Notes: generated from the sequence alone by a model not told the origin. DNA of 64,000 bases from Streptomyces cyaneochromogenes (GCF_003963535.1 NZ_CP034539.1:6634001-6698000), one strand, 5' to 3'; numbered from the stretch's first letter, positions 23,304 to 32,373 are shown. A program made the numbers and translations.

Positions 23304-24200
23304 ATGAACGACGACCTCGCGGCGCTCGCCGCCCGCATCGACCACACCAACGAGCTGCTGCAACGCATGCTCGCCGAGGTGGCGAAGACGCCCTCGACCC
23401 ACGCGATCTTCGTCGACGCGGGCTATCTGTACGCCGCCGCGGGACGGCTGGTCGCCGGGACGGAGGACCGCCGGGCCTTCGATCTGGACGCCGAGGGACT
23501 GATCGAGGCGCTCATCGACCGGGCGCGCACGATCTTCGCGGACAGCAGGCTGCTGCGGGTCTACTGGTACGACGGTGCGCGGCGCCGTATCCACACCGCC
23601 GAGCAGCAGTCGATCGCCGAGCTTCCGGATGTGAAGGTGCGGCTGGGCAACCTCAACGCCAACAACCAGCAGAAGGGCGTCGACTCGCTGATCCGGACCG
23701 ACCTGGAGTCACTGGCCAGGCACCGCGCCATCAGCGACGCGGCACTGCTCGGCGGGGATGAGGACCTGGTCTCGGCGGTCGAGGCCGCGCAGGGGTACGG
23801 CGCGCGGGTGCACCTGTGGGGCATTGAGGCGCCGGAGGGCCGCAACCAGGCCGAGCCCCTGCTCTGGGAGGTCGACAGCCAGCGCACGCTCGACCTCGAC
23901 TTCTTCAAGCCGTACGTCTCCCGGCGCACCGCCGCCGCGTACGAGGCGGCGGCCGGGGCTCGGCCGACGCGGGAGGACGTGCGGTTCGTCGGCGCGCAGA
24001 TCGCGGCGAAGTGGCTCGCGGCGCGGGGACGGGAGTCGCTGGTCGAGCTGCTGCCCGGACACCCGTACCTGCCCGGCTCGGTGGACCAGGACCTGCTGGT
24101 GGAGGCGGAGGGACTGCTGCAGTACTCGCTGCGCGGGCAGGCCGATCTGCGGCGGGCGTTGCGGGACGGGTTCTGGGAGCACCTGCAGGCGCAGTACTAG
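23304..24200 (+). CDS. NYN-domain (PIN-like) putative ribonuclease
   Basis: 298 residues. After a short coiled coil (NELLQRMLAEVAK) the NYN/LabA-type fold shows the acidic active-site pieces IFVDAGYLY, KGVDSLIRTDL and LLGGDEDLVSAVEAAQ, all needed for metal-dependent nuclease activity in the PIN/FLAP superfamily. A C-terminal helical region follows (FVGAQIAAKWLAARG, LLQYSLRGQADLRRAL). ATG 23304 fits a leaderless message: GACAAT (23291-23296) ends 7 bases before it with TTGTGT 18 bases further up. ATG 23295, adding MEV, is the alternative. The end overlaps the convergent hydrolase end by 4 bases. Confidence 0.82.
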   Translation: MNDDLAALAARIDHTNELLQRMLAEVAKTPSTHAIFVDAGYLYAAAGRLVAGTEDRRAFDLDAEGLIEALIDRARTIFADSRLLRVYWYDGARRRIHTAEQQSIAELPDVKVRLGNLNANNQQKGVDSLIRTDLESLARHRAISDAALLGGDEDLVSAVEAAQGYGARVHLWGIEAPEGRNQAEPLLWEVDSQRTLDLDFFKPYVSRRTAAAYEAAAGARPTREDVRFVGAQIAAKWLAARGRESLVELLPGHPYLPGSVDQDLLVEAEGLLQYSLRGQADLRRALRDGFWEHLQAQY

Positions 24201-25102
24201 ACGATCGCCGGGGGTGAGCCCTCGGCGCCGTCCACGCTGCGCCAGAAGTCGGCGACGGCCTGGGACGTGCGCAGGGGCTGGTCGGCGTTGGGGGAGTGCT
24301 CGGCGCCGGGGATGACCGTCCGGCGCGCCTTCAGCCGGGCGGCCATGTCGTCGAGGACCGGCACCGGCCAGGTGTCGTCGCTGGCACCCGACAGGACGTG
24401 GAACGGGAGCGGGAGGGCGGCGAGTTCGTCGACCCGGTCCGGCTCCGTGCACAACTGGCGTCCCGTGGCGATGAGTTGCGCGGGCTTCGTGCCGAGCCAG
24501 CGCCTGCGCAGCAGCTCCGGGCCGCCGATGCCGCGCGCCGGGCCGCCGACCTCCTCAGGCGGCCCCATGGCGAGGATCGCCTCCCAGGTCTCGGCCATGG
24601 TCATCACCGCGAGCGCGTCCCGCAGCAGCTTCACGCGCTGCTGCTGGGAGTCGGAGATCTGGGCGGGGCCCGATGCCATGAGGGTGAGGGAGCGGAACGG
24701 CGCGTGGTCGAGGAGAACGGCCGCGCGGGCGATCTGGCCGCCCAGGGAGTGGCCGAGGAGGTGGAGGGGGGTGTCGTCCATGCCGAGCGCTGCCGCCTGG
24801 GCGAGGACGTCCTGGGCCAACTCGCTCCGTGTGTAGGCGGATTCGTCGTCCTCGGGTCCGTCCGACTCGTGCTGCCCGCGTCCGTCGACGGCGACGGTGC
24901 GGTAGCCGCGCTGCGCCAGCGGCTCGTGCATCAGCGTGAAGTCCTCCTTGCTGCCCGTGAATCCGGGGAGCAGCAGGGCGACGCCTCGGGGTTCGACGCC
25001 TGGGGCAGCGGGGTGGTCCACCACGGCGAAGGTGCCGCGAGAGGTCTGCAGGGGGTAGGCGCGGGCGTTCGGGGGCGGCGTGGAGGCGGGTTGGGTGGTC
25101 AC
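24197..25102 (-). CDS. Alpha/beta-hydrolase
   Basis: 301 residues of the alpha/beta-hydrolase fold. The oxyanion region is LLPGFTGSKEDF, the nucleophile elbow is LLGHSLGGQ (Ser), the acid is in VLSGASDDTWP and the His in IPGAEHSPNADQP. There is no signal peptide; cytosolic. The substrate cannot be told from sequence. GTG 25102 has no ribosome site, but TACCCT on the minus strand (25109-25114) ends 6 bases before it, so leaderless initiation is likely. Confidence 0.82.
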   Translation of the reverse strand: MTTQPASTPPPNARAYPLQTSRGTFAVVDHPAAPGVEPRGVALLLPGFTGSKEDFTLMHEPLAQRGYRTVAVDGRGQHESDGPEDDESAYTRSELAQDVLAQAAALGMDDTPLHLLGHSLGGQIARAAVLLDHAPFRSLTLMASGPAQISDSQQQRVKLLRDALAVMTMAETWEAILAMGPPEEVGGPARGIGGPELLRRRWLGTKPAQLIATGRQLCTEPDRVDELAALPLPFHVLSGASDDTWPVPVLDDMAARLKARRTVIPGAEHSPNADQPLRTSQAVADFWRSVDGAEGSPPAIV

Positions 25103-25216
25103 GGGGGGAGGGTAGCGGGTGGGGCGCGGGCGGGCGCGTGGTGGGCCGCTGCCGGGCCGGGAACGCCGAACGGCCCGGTCCCCACGCGAGGGGGGACCGG
25201 GCCGTCGTACGGGAGA

Positions 25217-27835
25217 TCAGCTCTCCGCGGGCTCCGTGGCGGCCGTCGCCTTGCGGGCACGGCGCACCTTGGGCTTCACCTCGGCCGTGCCGTCGGCGGC
25301 CTCCACGGTCGCCGCCACCTTGCGGGTACGGCGGCGCGGGGCGGGAGCCTCCGTGGCCGTCGGCTCCTGGGTGGCCTGGGCCGGGATGCCGGCCGCTTCG
25401 GCGGTGGCCGCGGTCTTGCGGGTGCGGCGTGCCTTGGGCTTGGCCTCGGCGGCCTCGGCCGTGTCCACGGCGGCCTCCGCGACGGCCGTCGTCTTGCGGG
25501 TGCGCCGGGGCTTGGCCTCGGCTGCCTCCGGCTCCTGGGCGGTCGCGACGGCCTTGCGGGTACGGCGCGGCTTCGCCTCCGTGCCCTCGGCCGTGTCCAC
25601 GGCGGCTTCGGCGGTGGCCGCGGCCTTGCGGGTACGGCGCGCCTTGGGCGCAGTCTCCACGGCCTCGGCCGTGTCCACGGCGGCCTCCGCGGCGGCGGTC
25701 GCCTTGCGCGTGCGGCGTGCCTTCGGCTTGGCCTCGGCGGCCTCCGGCTCCTGGGCCGTCTGGGCCGGGATGTCGGCGGCTTCGACGGGCGCCGCGGTCT
25801 TGCGGGTGCGGCGTGCCTTGGGCTTGGCCTCGGCGGCCTCGGCCGTGTCGACGGCGGTCTCCGCGGCGGCGGTCGCCTTGCGGGTACGGCGGCGCGGCTT
25901 GGACTCCGGTGCCTCCGCGGTCTCCGGAGCCGGCTGTACCGCCTCCGTGGTGCCCTCGGCCGTGGCGACCGCGGCCTCCGCCGTGGTCGTCGCCGCGGTC
26001 GTCGCCTTGCGCGTGCGGCGGCGCGGCTTGGTGGCGGGAGCCTCGTCGGACTCCGTGGCCTGCGGGGCCGTGGCAACCTCGGACGCCTGCACGGCCTCCG
26101 ACGCCTTCGGGGCCTGAGGCTCCAGCGTCGCCGCGGCCTCCGCCGAAGTCGCCGTCGGCTCCGCCGACTTACGCGTCCTGCGGCGGCGCGGCTTGGCCGC
26201 GGTCTCCTCGGGGGCGTCGAGGGACGGGCCCTGCGCCGTCGTGACGGCTGCCTCCGCGGCGTCCTCGGACGTGGCCGTCACGGCCGGGGCCGGCTCCGAC
26301 GCCCCGCCACGGGTGCGGCGACGGCGGCGCGGGGTGCGAGGCGCGGTGACGGCCTCGGCCGCCACGGTCTCGGCGGTCTCCTCCGCAGCACCGGAACCGG
26401 TGGCAGGCGCCTGCGTCCCGTCCAGCACGGCTCCGCCGCGCGTACGACGGCGACGACGCGGCGTACGCGCCGGGCGCTCGCGGTCCGAGGAGGACGAACG
26501 GGACTCGTCCCGGCCGCCCCGGCCACCGCGACCGCGCGCACCGCGACCACCGGTCTCGCCGAGGTCCTCCAGCTCCTCCGCCGCCAGCCCGGCGCGCGTG
26601 CGCTCCGAGCGGGGCAGAACACCCTTGGTGCCCGCGGGGATCTTCAGTTCCTCGAAGAGGTGCGGGGACGTGGAGTACGTCTCCGGCGGGTCGTTGAAGT
26701 CCAGCTCCAGCGCCTTGTTGATGAGCTGCCAGCGCGGGATGTCGTCCCAGTCGACGAGCGTGATCGCCGTACCTGTGTTGCCCGCGCGGCCCGTACGGCC
26801 GATGCGGTGCAGGTACGTCTTCTCCTCTTCCGGAGACTGGTAGTTGATGACGTGCGTCACGCCCTCGACGTCGATGCCGCGCGCGGCGACGTCGGTGCAG
26901 ACGAGGACGTCCACCTTGCCGTTGCGGAAGGCGCGCAGCGCCTGCTCACGGGCGCCCTGGCCGAGGTCGCCGTGGACCGCGCCGGAGGCGAAGCCGCGCT
27001 GCTGGAGCTGGTCGGCGAGGTCGGCCGCGGTGCGCTTCGTACGGCAGAAGACCATGGCCAGTCCCCGGCCGTCGGCCTGCAGTATGCGCGCGACCATCTC
27101 CGGCTTGTCCATGTTGTGCGCGCGGTAGACGTGCTGCGCGATGTTCGCGACCGTCACGCCCTCGTCGTCCGGCGCGGTGGCGCGGATGTGGGTGGGCTGC
27201 GACATGTAGCGGCGCGCGAGGCCGATGACCGCGCCCGGCATGGTCGCCGAGAACAGCATGGTCTGGCGCCGGGCCGGCAGCATGTTGATGATTTTCTCGA
27301 CGTCGGGCAGGAAGCCCAGGTCGAGCATCTCGTCGGCCTCGTCGAGGACGAGCGCCTTGACGTGCTTGAGATTGAGCTTCTTCTGGCCCGCGAGGTCGAG
27401 CAGTCGGCCCGGGGTGCCGACGATCACGTCGACGCCCTTCTTGAGGGCCTCGACCTGGGGCTCGTAGGCGCGGCCGCCGTAGATGGCGAGGACGCGCACG
27501 TTGCGCACCTTGCCCGCGGTCAGCAGGTCGTTGGTGACCTGCGTGCACAGCTCGCGCGTGGGGACGACGACGAGCGCCTGCGGGGCGTCGGTGAGGTCCT
27601 CGGGCTTGGCGCGCCCGGCCTCGACGTCGGCGGGGACGGTGACGCGCTCCAGGAGCGGGAGGCCGAAGCCCAGCGTCTTGCCGGTGCCGGTCTTGGCCTG
27701 GCCGATGACGTCCGTGCCGGAGAGGGCGACGGGGAGGGTCATCTCCTGGATGGGGAAGGGGTTGACGATGCCGACGGCTTCAAGGGCTTCGGCGGTCTCG
27801 GGAAAGATCCCGAGCTCTCGGAAAGTCGTAGTCAG
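25217..27835 (-). CDS. DEAD-box RNA helicase with long RRTRK-repeat tail
   Basis: 872 residues. The first 430 form a complete DEAD-box core: Q motif NPFPIQEMT, motif I AKTGTGKT, PTRELCTQV, TPGRLLDL, DEAD in LDEADEMLD, SATMP, TDVAARGID and HRIGRTGRAG. After an RGG-like patch (GGRGARGRGGRGGRDE) the last 350 residues are Ala/Glu-rich spacers with about thirteen basic units of the RRTRK or RRRTR type, a nucleic-acid-binding tail. The family unwinds rRNA, mRNA or decay intermediates (RhlE/DeaD-like; M. tuberculosis Rv3211 is the likely equivalent). The frame has no ATG or GTG near the fold; CTG 27835 lies 8 bases after AGAGG and begins LTTTFRELGI. A GTG at 28048 would add 71 non-family residues. 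Confidence 0.9.
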   Translation of the reverse strand: MTTTFRELGIFPETAEALEAVGIVNPFPIQEMTLPVALSGTDVIGQAKTGTGKTLGFGLPLLERVTVPADVEAGRAKPEDLTDAPQALVVVPTRELCTQVTNDLLTAGKVRNVRVLAIYGGRAYEPQVEALKKGVDVIVGTPGRLLDLAGQKKLNLKHVKALVLDEADEMLDLGFLPDVEKIINMLPARRQTMLFSATMPGAVIGLARRYMSQPTHIRATAPDDEGVTVANIAQHVYRAHNMDKPEMVARILQADGRGLAMVFCRTKRTAADLADQLQQRGFASGAVHGDLGQGAREQALRAFRNGKVDVLVCTDVAARGIDVEGVTHVINYQSPEEEKTYLHRIGRTGRAGNTGTAITLVDWDDIPRWQLINKALELDFNDPPETYSTSPHLFEELKIPAGTKGVLPRSERTRAGLAAEELEDLGETGGRGARGRGGRGGRDESRSSSSDRERPARTPRRRRRTRGGAVLDGTQAPATGSGAAEETAETVAAEAVTAPRTPRRRRRTRGGASEPAPAVTATSEDAAEAAVTTAQGPSLDAPEETAAKPRRRRTRKSAEPTATSAEAAATLEPQAPKASEAVQASEVATAPQATESDEAPATKPRRRTRKATTAATTTAEAAVATAEGTTEAVQPAPETAEAPESKPRRRTRKATAAAETAVDTAEAAEAKPKARRTRKTAAPVEAADIPAQTAQEPEAAEAKPKARRTRKATAAAEAAVDTAEAVETAPKARRTRKAAATAEAAVDTAEGTEAKPRRTRKAVATAQEPEAAEAKPRRTRKTTAVAEAAVDTAEAAEAKPKARRTRKTAATAEAAGIPAQATQEPTATEAPAPRRRTRKVAATVEAADGTAEVKPKVRRARKATAATEPAES

Positions 27836-28223
27836 GGTGCTGCCTCTTCTGTGTGCGCGGTGCGAGGCGAGCGCGGGGGTCTTGGACGGACCGTGCCGGG
27901 GACGTCGGCTGCCGTACGGTCGGGCCGTAAGGCACGGGACCACTGCCGACGCTCTAGCGCTCGTACCGCTGAGGGGGTCCCTCCGGTCGCCGTACGCACA
28001 GTGCCGTACGGCCGGGGAGGGCTGTCGGGTCGGAGCCGATCGGGCCACCGACCGGGCATCCTCATAACGTGCGGCCCGTCGAATACGTCAGAGTACTCAG
28101 CGGGCGCATTACCACCATACCCCGGAAACGCGCACATGCGATGGCCGAATTGGTCACGTTGTCGGCGTCACAGTGATTGACCAGGGACTTCCGTGACACG
28201 GTGAGCGGGCTATTGTGCGCTTC
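27836..28223. other. 388-bp leader/promoter gap between the divergent helicase and MiaE-like genes
   Basis: No gene seen. On the helicase side it has several self-complementary CCGTACGG-type words (27911-28012), so a structured 5' leader of 150 bases or more is likely, as in cold-regulated helicase mRNAs (inference). On the other side TATTGT (28211-28216) stands just before the MiaE-like start. Confidence 0.4.
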
Positions 28224-28979
28224 ATGACGACGCCTGACAACACCCCTGACGCCTCTGACACCGCAGACTCCACCGTCGAACACACCGGGGTCGCCGCCCA
28301 GGACTGGGCGCAGGCCTCCGCCGATCCGCAGTACCGGGCCGCTGTCGTAGACCTGCTGGGCGCGCTGGCCTACGGGGAGCTGGCAGCGTTCGAGCGGCTG
28401 GCGGAGGACGCCAAGCTGGCGCCGACGCTGGCGGACAAGGCGGAGCTGGCGAAGATGGCGTCGGCCGAGTTCCACCACTACGAGAAGCTGCGGGACCGGC
28501 TGACCGAGATCGGGGCCGAGCCGACCGAGGCCATGGAGCCGTTCGTCGCCGCGCTGGACGGGTTCCACAAGCAGACGGCGCCTTCGGACTGGCTGGAGGG
28601 GCTCGTCAAGGCGTACGTCGGCGACTCGATCGCCAGTGACTTCTACCGGGAGGTCGCGGCTCGGCTGGATTCGGACAGCCGGGGTCTGGTGCTGGCCGTG
28701 CTCGACGACACCGGGCACGCGTCGTTCGCCGTGGAGAAGGTGCGGGCCGCGATCGATGCCGATCCGCGGGTGGGCGGGCGGCTCGCGCTGTGGGCCCGGC
28801 GGCTGATGGGCGAGGCGCTGTCGCAGTCGCAGCGGGTGGTCGCGGACCGGGACGCGCTGTCCACGATGCTCGTGGGCGGGGTCGCGGACGGGTTCGATCT
28901 CGCGGAGGTCGGAAAGATGTTCTCGCGGATCACCGAGGCGCACACCAAGCGGATGGCTGCGCTGGGGCTCGCGGCGTAG
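28224..28979 (+). CDS. Ferritin-fold protein, MiaE-like (tRNA hydroxylase-like)
   Basis: 251 residues. After about 20 disordered acidic residues, a four-helix bundle carries di-iron ligands: Glu in YGELAAFERLAED, the pair EFHHYEKL (ExxH), and DTGHASFAVEKV. This corresponds to the actinobacterial MiaE_2-type family. MiaE hydroxylates a modified adenosine at tRNA position 37, but whether this branch does so is unknown. It neighbours a DEAD-box helicase as in M. tuberculosis (Rv3210c/Rv3211). There is no ribosome site; TATTGT ends 7 bases before ATG 28224, again suggesting a leaderless transcript. Confidence 0.8.
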   Translation: MTTPDNTPDASDTADSTVEHTGVAAQDWAQASADPQYRAAVVDLLGALAYGELAAFERLAEDAKLAPTLADKAELAKMASAEFHHYEKLRDRLTEIGAEPTEAMEPFVAALDGFHKQTAPSDWLEGLVKAYVGDSIASDFYREVAARLDSDSRGLVLAVLDDTGHASFAVEKVRAAIDADPRVGGRLALWARRLMGEALSQSQRVVADRDALSTMLVGGVADGFDLAEVGKMFSRITEAHTKRMAALGLAA

Positions 28980-28994
28980 CGCTGCCGCCCCGCT

Positions 28995-29044
28995 CTGGGG
29001 GCCTGCGGCCCCCAGACCCCCGCTTCGGCCCCGAAAGGGCCTCG
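28995..29044 (-). repeat. 50-bp dispersed repeat, inverted copy of 1906-1955
   Basis: Identical over 50 bases to 1906-1955 in reverse orientation. It stands 16 bases after the MiaE-like stop. The following 29045-29100 keep degraded pieces of the unit seen at 1861-1910 (GGGCTGAAGTTGCCCGACCGGCG), so the whole composite element is present, partly scrambled. Confidence 0.85.
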
Positions 29045-29146
29045 CCCTCGCACTCCCCCAGAGGGGGGACCCCCAACGGGCTGAAGTTGCCCGACCGGCG
29101 TTGGAAAGTGACCGTCATGGTTCCGGCGGCCGGTCGTTGTCGGGGT

Positions 29147-29416
29147 CTACGCGGTCGCCGAGTGGCGGCTCAGTCTTCCCGCCGGGCGTACCAGCAGGGA
29201 GAGCGAGGCGGCGGAGACGACTGCCGCGCCGATGAGGATCACGAAGAGGTTGCCGAAGTCGAGCGCGGTGTGCGTGATGAACGCGCCGAAAAGGCCGCCG
29301 GCGACGCCCGTCGACAGGACGAGGGAACGCGCGGGCAGACGGTGCGGCATGCGGTGCGCGACAGCCCAGGCCAGGGCCAGTCCGAGGATCGCGGAGCTGA
29401 GCGCTTCCAAGAGCAT
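29147..29416 (-). CDS. Small integral membrane protein
   Basis: 89 residues with three hydrophobic helices (ALSSAILGLALAWAVAH; LVLSTGVAGGLFGAFITHTAL; FGNLFVILIGAAVVSAASLSL) and a short basic tail. The pattern resembles small GlsB/YeaQ-type stress membrane proteins but no diagnostic motif confirms it. ATG 29416 follows GGGAGGGAC. Role unknown. It shares its orientation with the DUF3107 gene, from which it is separated by a strong terminator. Confidence 0.65.
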   Translation of the reverse strand: MLLEALSSAILGLALAWAVAHRMPHRLPARSLVLSTGVAGGLFGAFITHTALDFGNLFVILIGAAVVSAASLSLLVRPAGRLSRHSATA

Positions 29417-29559
29417 GTTGGGGTCCCTCCCACATGGCCGGCCTGCTCGAAACGGTCGTAGCCCGTCATACCCCTGACCTGCGGAATGCAATCCTCCTCT
29501 GTGATCGACTTGTGCTCCATCTGTGGAGAAGCCTCGTCGGGGGAGGAAACAGCGGAGAA

Positions 29560-29602
29560 ACGGGCGGGGCCCGGCGACCGTGAGTCGCCGGGCCCCGCCC
29601 GT
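29560..29602. terminator. 19-bp perfect hairpin terminator
   Basis: 29560-29578 pairs completely with 29584-29602 around a 5-base loop. It lies 23 bases beyond the DUF3107 stop on the minus strand. Confidence 0.88.
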
Positions 29603-29624
29603 CTTGGCTGTCTGCCGGTGCCTG

Positions 29625-29852
29625 CTACAGCGCGCCGAAGCCCACCTTGCGCGGGGCCGGCTCACCGAGCTCCACGTATGCGAGACGGTCGGCAGGGACC
29701 AGGACCTTGCGGCCGTGCTCGTCCACGAGGCTCAGCAGCTGAGACTTTCCGGCCAGCGCCTCGGACACGGCCCGCTCGACCTCCTCGGCACTCTGACCGC
29801 TCTCCAGAACGATCTCGCGGGGCGCGTGCTGCACGCCGATCTTGACCTCCAC
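29625..29852 (-). CDS. DUF3107 family protein
   Basis: 75 residues, starting VEVKIGVQHAPREIVLESGQ and containing VERAVSEALAGKSQLLSLVDE and RKVLVPADRLAYVELG. This is the DUF3107 family, next to a TetR gene as in M. tuberculosis (Rv3208A, TB9.4). Small alpha/beta protein, cytosolic, function not known to me. GTG 29852 has GGAGGG 8 bases upstream; a longer frame to 29909 is not family-like. Confidence 0.88.
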   Translation of the reverse strand: MEVKIGVQHAPREIVLESGQSAEEVERAVSEALAGKSQLLSLVDEHGRKVLVPADRLAYVELGEPAPRKVGFGAL

Positions 29853-30018
29853 GGCTATGTCCCTCCGACGGTCAGTGAAGTGCGCGACCTTCCGCGCCGT
29901 ACCCAGCACACATTAGCCCGGTGAGGGGACGTACACCCTCCGCCCAAGAACGCCAGGAGCGAACAGCGGACGGGAACAAACGCCCCGCACACGCGCGTGC
30001 GTCAGCGATGCCCGGAGC

Positions 30019-30660
30019 TCAGTGGTGCTCGATGCCGTGCAGCGGGAAGCCCGCGATACCGCGCCAGGCCAGGGACGTCAGCAGCTGTACGGCCTGATCG
30101 CGCGGAACGCTGCGGTCGCTGTGCAGCCAGGAGCGGGCCACGACCTGGGCGAGGCCGCCGAGGCCGGAGGCGAGCAGCATCGACTCCGCGCGCGAGAGGC
30201 CGGTGTCCTCGGCGATGACCTCGCAGATCGCCTCGGCGCACTCGTTCGTGACCTTGTCGACGCGCTCGCGCACGGCGGGCTCGTTCGTCAGGTCCGACTC
30301 GAAGACCAGGCGGAAGGCGCCGCCGTCGTCCTCGACGTACGCGAAGTACGCGTCCATCGTGGCCCGTACGCGCTGCTTGTTGTCGGTCGTCGACGCGAGC
30401 GCGTGCCGTACGGCCTGGATCAGGGACTCGCAGTGCTGGTCCAGCAGCGCGAGATAGAGGTCGAGCTTGCCCGGGAAGTGCTGGTAGAGCACCGGCTTGC
30501 TGACGCCGGCGCGCTCGGCGATGTCGTCCATCGCGGCAGCGTGGTAGCCCTGCGCGACGAACACTTCCTGGGCCGCGCCCAGGAGCTGGTTCCGTCGGGC
30601 ACGGCGCGGCAGGCGCGTGCCTCGCGGGCGTGCCGCCTCTGTCTGCTCGATGGCTGTCAC
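30019..30660 (-). CDS. TetR-family transcriptional regulator
   Basis: 213 residues. The N-terminal DNA-binding domain includes RRNQLLGAAQEVFVAQGYH and the helix-turn-helix MDDIAERAGVSKPVLYQHFPGK; the C-terminal part is all-helical with an acidic cluster (YVEDDGGAFRLVFESDLTNEP) that may line the ligand pocket. GTG 30660 has GGGAGG just upstream. The order TetR-DUF3107 is conserved with M. tuberculosis Rv3208-Rv3208A, so it is a core regulator rather than a resistance-pump repressor. Target and ligand unknown. Confidence 0.88.
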   Translation of the reverse strand: MTAIEQTEAARPRGTRLPRRARRNQLLGAAQEVFVAQGYHAAAMDDIAERAGVSKPVLYQHFPGKLDLYLALLDQHCESLIQAVRHALASTTDNKQRVRATMDAYFAYVEDDGGAFRLVFESDLTNEPAVRERVDKVTNECAEAICEVIAEDTGLSRAESMLLASGLGGLAQVVARSWLHSDRSVPRDQAVQLLTSLAWRGIAGFPLHGIEHH

Positions 30661-30859
30661 GCCGCCTCCCAATGTCGTCCACATGCGGTGTGCGCCGCGC
30701 GGCCATCGTACTTTTCGGTAACCCCGGTGTGCGCGGTGCGAGCGCAGAATTTCACGGACCGGACGGTGACGAAAGTCGCACAGAAGGTTTGGAATCGGTG
30801 CGAAACGGGCAGCAAACGCTCTCTTTCCTGTTCAACGGGCTCACAAGTGTGCCCAAATG

Positions 30860-31084
30860 TCACCGGTAGTCGTCCTCATCGATCGAGACCACGCGAGCCT
30901 GTTCGATGAGATCGGCCTCGCTGGCCCGGTCCTTGTTCGCGCCGGTCGGCCGTTCGTCGCGGTCGGGCCTGACGTCGGCGTGCTGTTCGGCCGCGTCGGC
31001 CGCAGGCGCCTCGACGTCGAACTCCTCGGCTTCTTCGGTGTCGTCGTCCGCGAATGTCTCGGGGTCGCTGGGATCGACGGCCAT
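30860..31084 (-). CDS. Small acidic protein
   Basis: 74 residues, strongly acidic (MAVDPSDPETFADDDTEEAE, ending VVSIDEDDYR) with no hydrophobic core, probably disordered. An excellent ribosome site (GGAAGGGAG) precedes ATG 31084. Function unknown; I see no family motif. It is divergent from the hydrolase gene at 31325. Confidence 0.6.
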   Translation of the reverse strand: MAVDPSDPETFADDDTEEAEEFDVEAPAADAAEQHADVRPDRDERPTGANKDRASEADLIEQARVVSIDEDDYR

Positions 31085-31324
31085 GGCGGGCTCCCTTCCT
31101 AGAACATCCCCGTGGGGCACAACGTCCCTGGGTGAAGCAGGGGTCCATATACGGGTGCCCTGCGTACGAGCCTAGGAGACACCGGTTCCGGACGCTATGC
31201 GATCCGCGGGCGGATCTGTGGGCGATTCGGGCGGGTGCCGCATGGCCGAATGTTTGCCATGTACGTGTCGACTTGTGACGGCGAACACATGAACCATGAC
31301 GTGATCGTCTCGTAACATTGCCGC

Positions 31325-32365
31325 ATGTCTTCGACCGAGCTGCCGTCCGTGCCGGCCGCCAATGTGCTGCCCAAGGTGGCGACCGTCAGGGTCGCGGAGG
31401 GGGAGCGGCTGCGATCGGTCGGGCTGCCGGGGATCACGCTGACGGTGCGTTCGAGGCCACCCGCGCGCGAGGGGCTGCCGCCCGCGCTGTACGTCCATGG
31501 ACTCGGCGGTTCCTCGCAGAACTGGTCGGCGCTGATGGAGCAGCTGGAGGGCCACGTCGACTGCGAGGCCGTCGATCTGCCGGGCTTCGGCGACTCGCCG
31601 CCACCGGACGACGGCGACTACTCGATCACCGCGCACGCACGCGCGGTGATCCGTTATCTGGACGCCTCCGACCGCGGCCCCGTCCACCTCTTCGGCAACT
31701 CGCTCGGCGGCGCCGTCACGACACGGGTCGCCGCGGTGCGCCCCGACCTCGTCCGTACGCTCACCCTCGTGTCGCCCGCGCTGCCGGAGATCCGCGTCCA
31801 GCGCACCGCCGTGCCCACGGCACTGCTCGCGGTGCCCGGAGTGACGGCGCTCTTCACCCGCCTCACCCGGCAGTGGACGGCGGAGCAGCGGGTCCGCGGC
31901 GTACTGCACCTCTGCTACGGCGACCCCGGGCGGGTGACGTCCGAGGGGTTCCGCAACGCGGTCGAGGAGATGGAACGGCGGATGCAACTGCCGTACTTCT
32001 GGGACGCGATGACACGGTCCGCACGCGGGCTGGTCAACTCCTACACCCTGGGAGGCCAGCACGCGCTGTGGCGCCAGGCCGAGCGGGTCCTGGCGCCGAC
32101 GCTGCTCGTCTACGGCGGCCGGGACCAGCTCGTCGGCTACCGCATGTGCCAGAAGGCGGCGCGGACCTTCCGTGACGCCCGTCTGGTGAGCCTGCCGGAG
32201 GCCGGGCACGTGGCGATGATGGAGTATCCGGAGGTGGTCGCCCGGGCGTTCCGTGAACTCCTCGAGCAGTCGGGGGAGCCGGAGGCCGACGGGCAGGTCG
32301 TCGGAGGGCGCGCCACCCGGAATCCGGGCGAGGACGACGCCGTCACCGAGAACGCGGGGAGCTGA
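31325..32365 (+). CDS. Alpha/beta-hydrolase
   Basis: 346 residues. Fold markers: oxyanion loop YVHGLGGSSQNW, DLPGFGDSPPP, nucleophile elbow LFGNSLGGAV, acid in YGGRDQLVGY and His in PEAGHVAMMEYP. Closest in style to lipase/haloperoxidase-type hydrolases; substrate unknown. There is no signal peptide. TAACAT (31313-31318) ends 6 bases before ATG 31325 and no ribosome site exists, so the mRNA is probably leaderless. The DUF3152 gene starts 8 bases after its stop, indicating one transcript. Confidence 0.83.
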   Translation: MSSTELPSVPAANVLPKVATVRVAEGERLRSVGLPGITLTVRSRPPAREGLPPALYVHGLGGSSQNWSALMEQLEGHVDCEAVDLPGFGDSPPPDDGDYSITAHARAVIRYLDASDRGPVHLFGNSLGGAVTTRVAAVRPDLVRTLTLVSPALPEIRVQRTAVPTALLAVPGVTALFTRLTRQWTAEQRVRGVLHLCYGDPGRVTSEGFRNAVEEMERRMQLPYFWDAMTRSARGLVNSYTLGGQHALWRQAERVLAPTLLVYGGRDQLVGYRMCQKAARTFRDARLVSLPEAGHVAMMEYPEVVARAFRELLEQSGEPEADGQVVGGRATRNPGEDDAVTENAGS

Positions 32366-32373
32366 GGCGCGAC

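Noticed and set aside
24985..25000. TTCGA words resembling a tRNA T-arm (GGTTCGACGCC)
   Set aside because: Lies inside the hydrolase coding sequence and no acceptor stem or anticodon arm can be formed.
27836..28048. N-terminal extension of the DEAD-box helicase from GTG 28048
   Set aside because: The 71 added residues are Arg/Pro-rich with no family resemblance, and the region is better explained as structured leader.
24296..28180. Very long plus-strand open frame opposite the hydrolase and DEAD-box genes
   Set aside because: Translation is repetitive (Gly/Leu/Arg) and mirrors the RRTRK repeats on the other strand; no motif or ribosome site.
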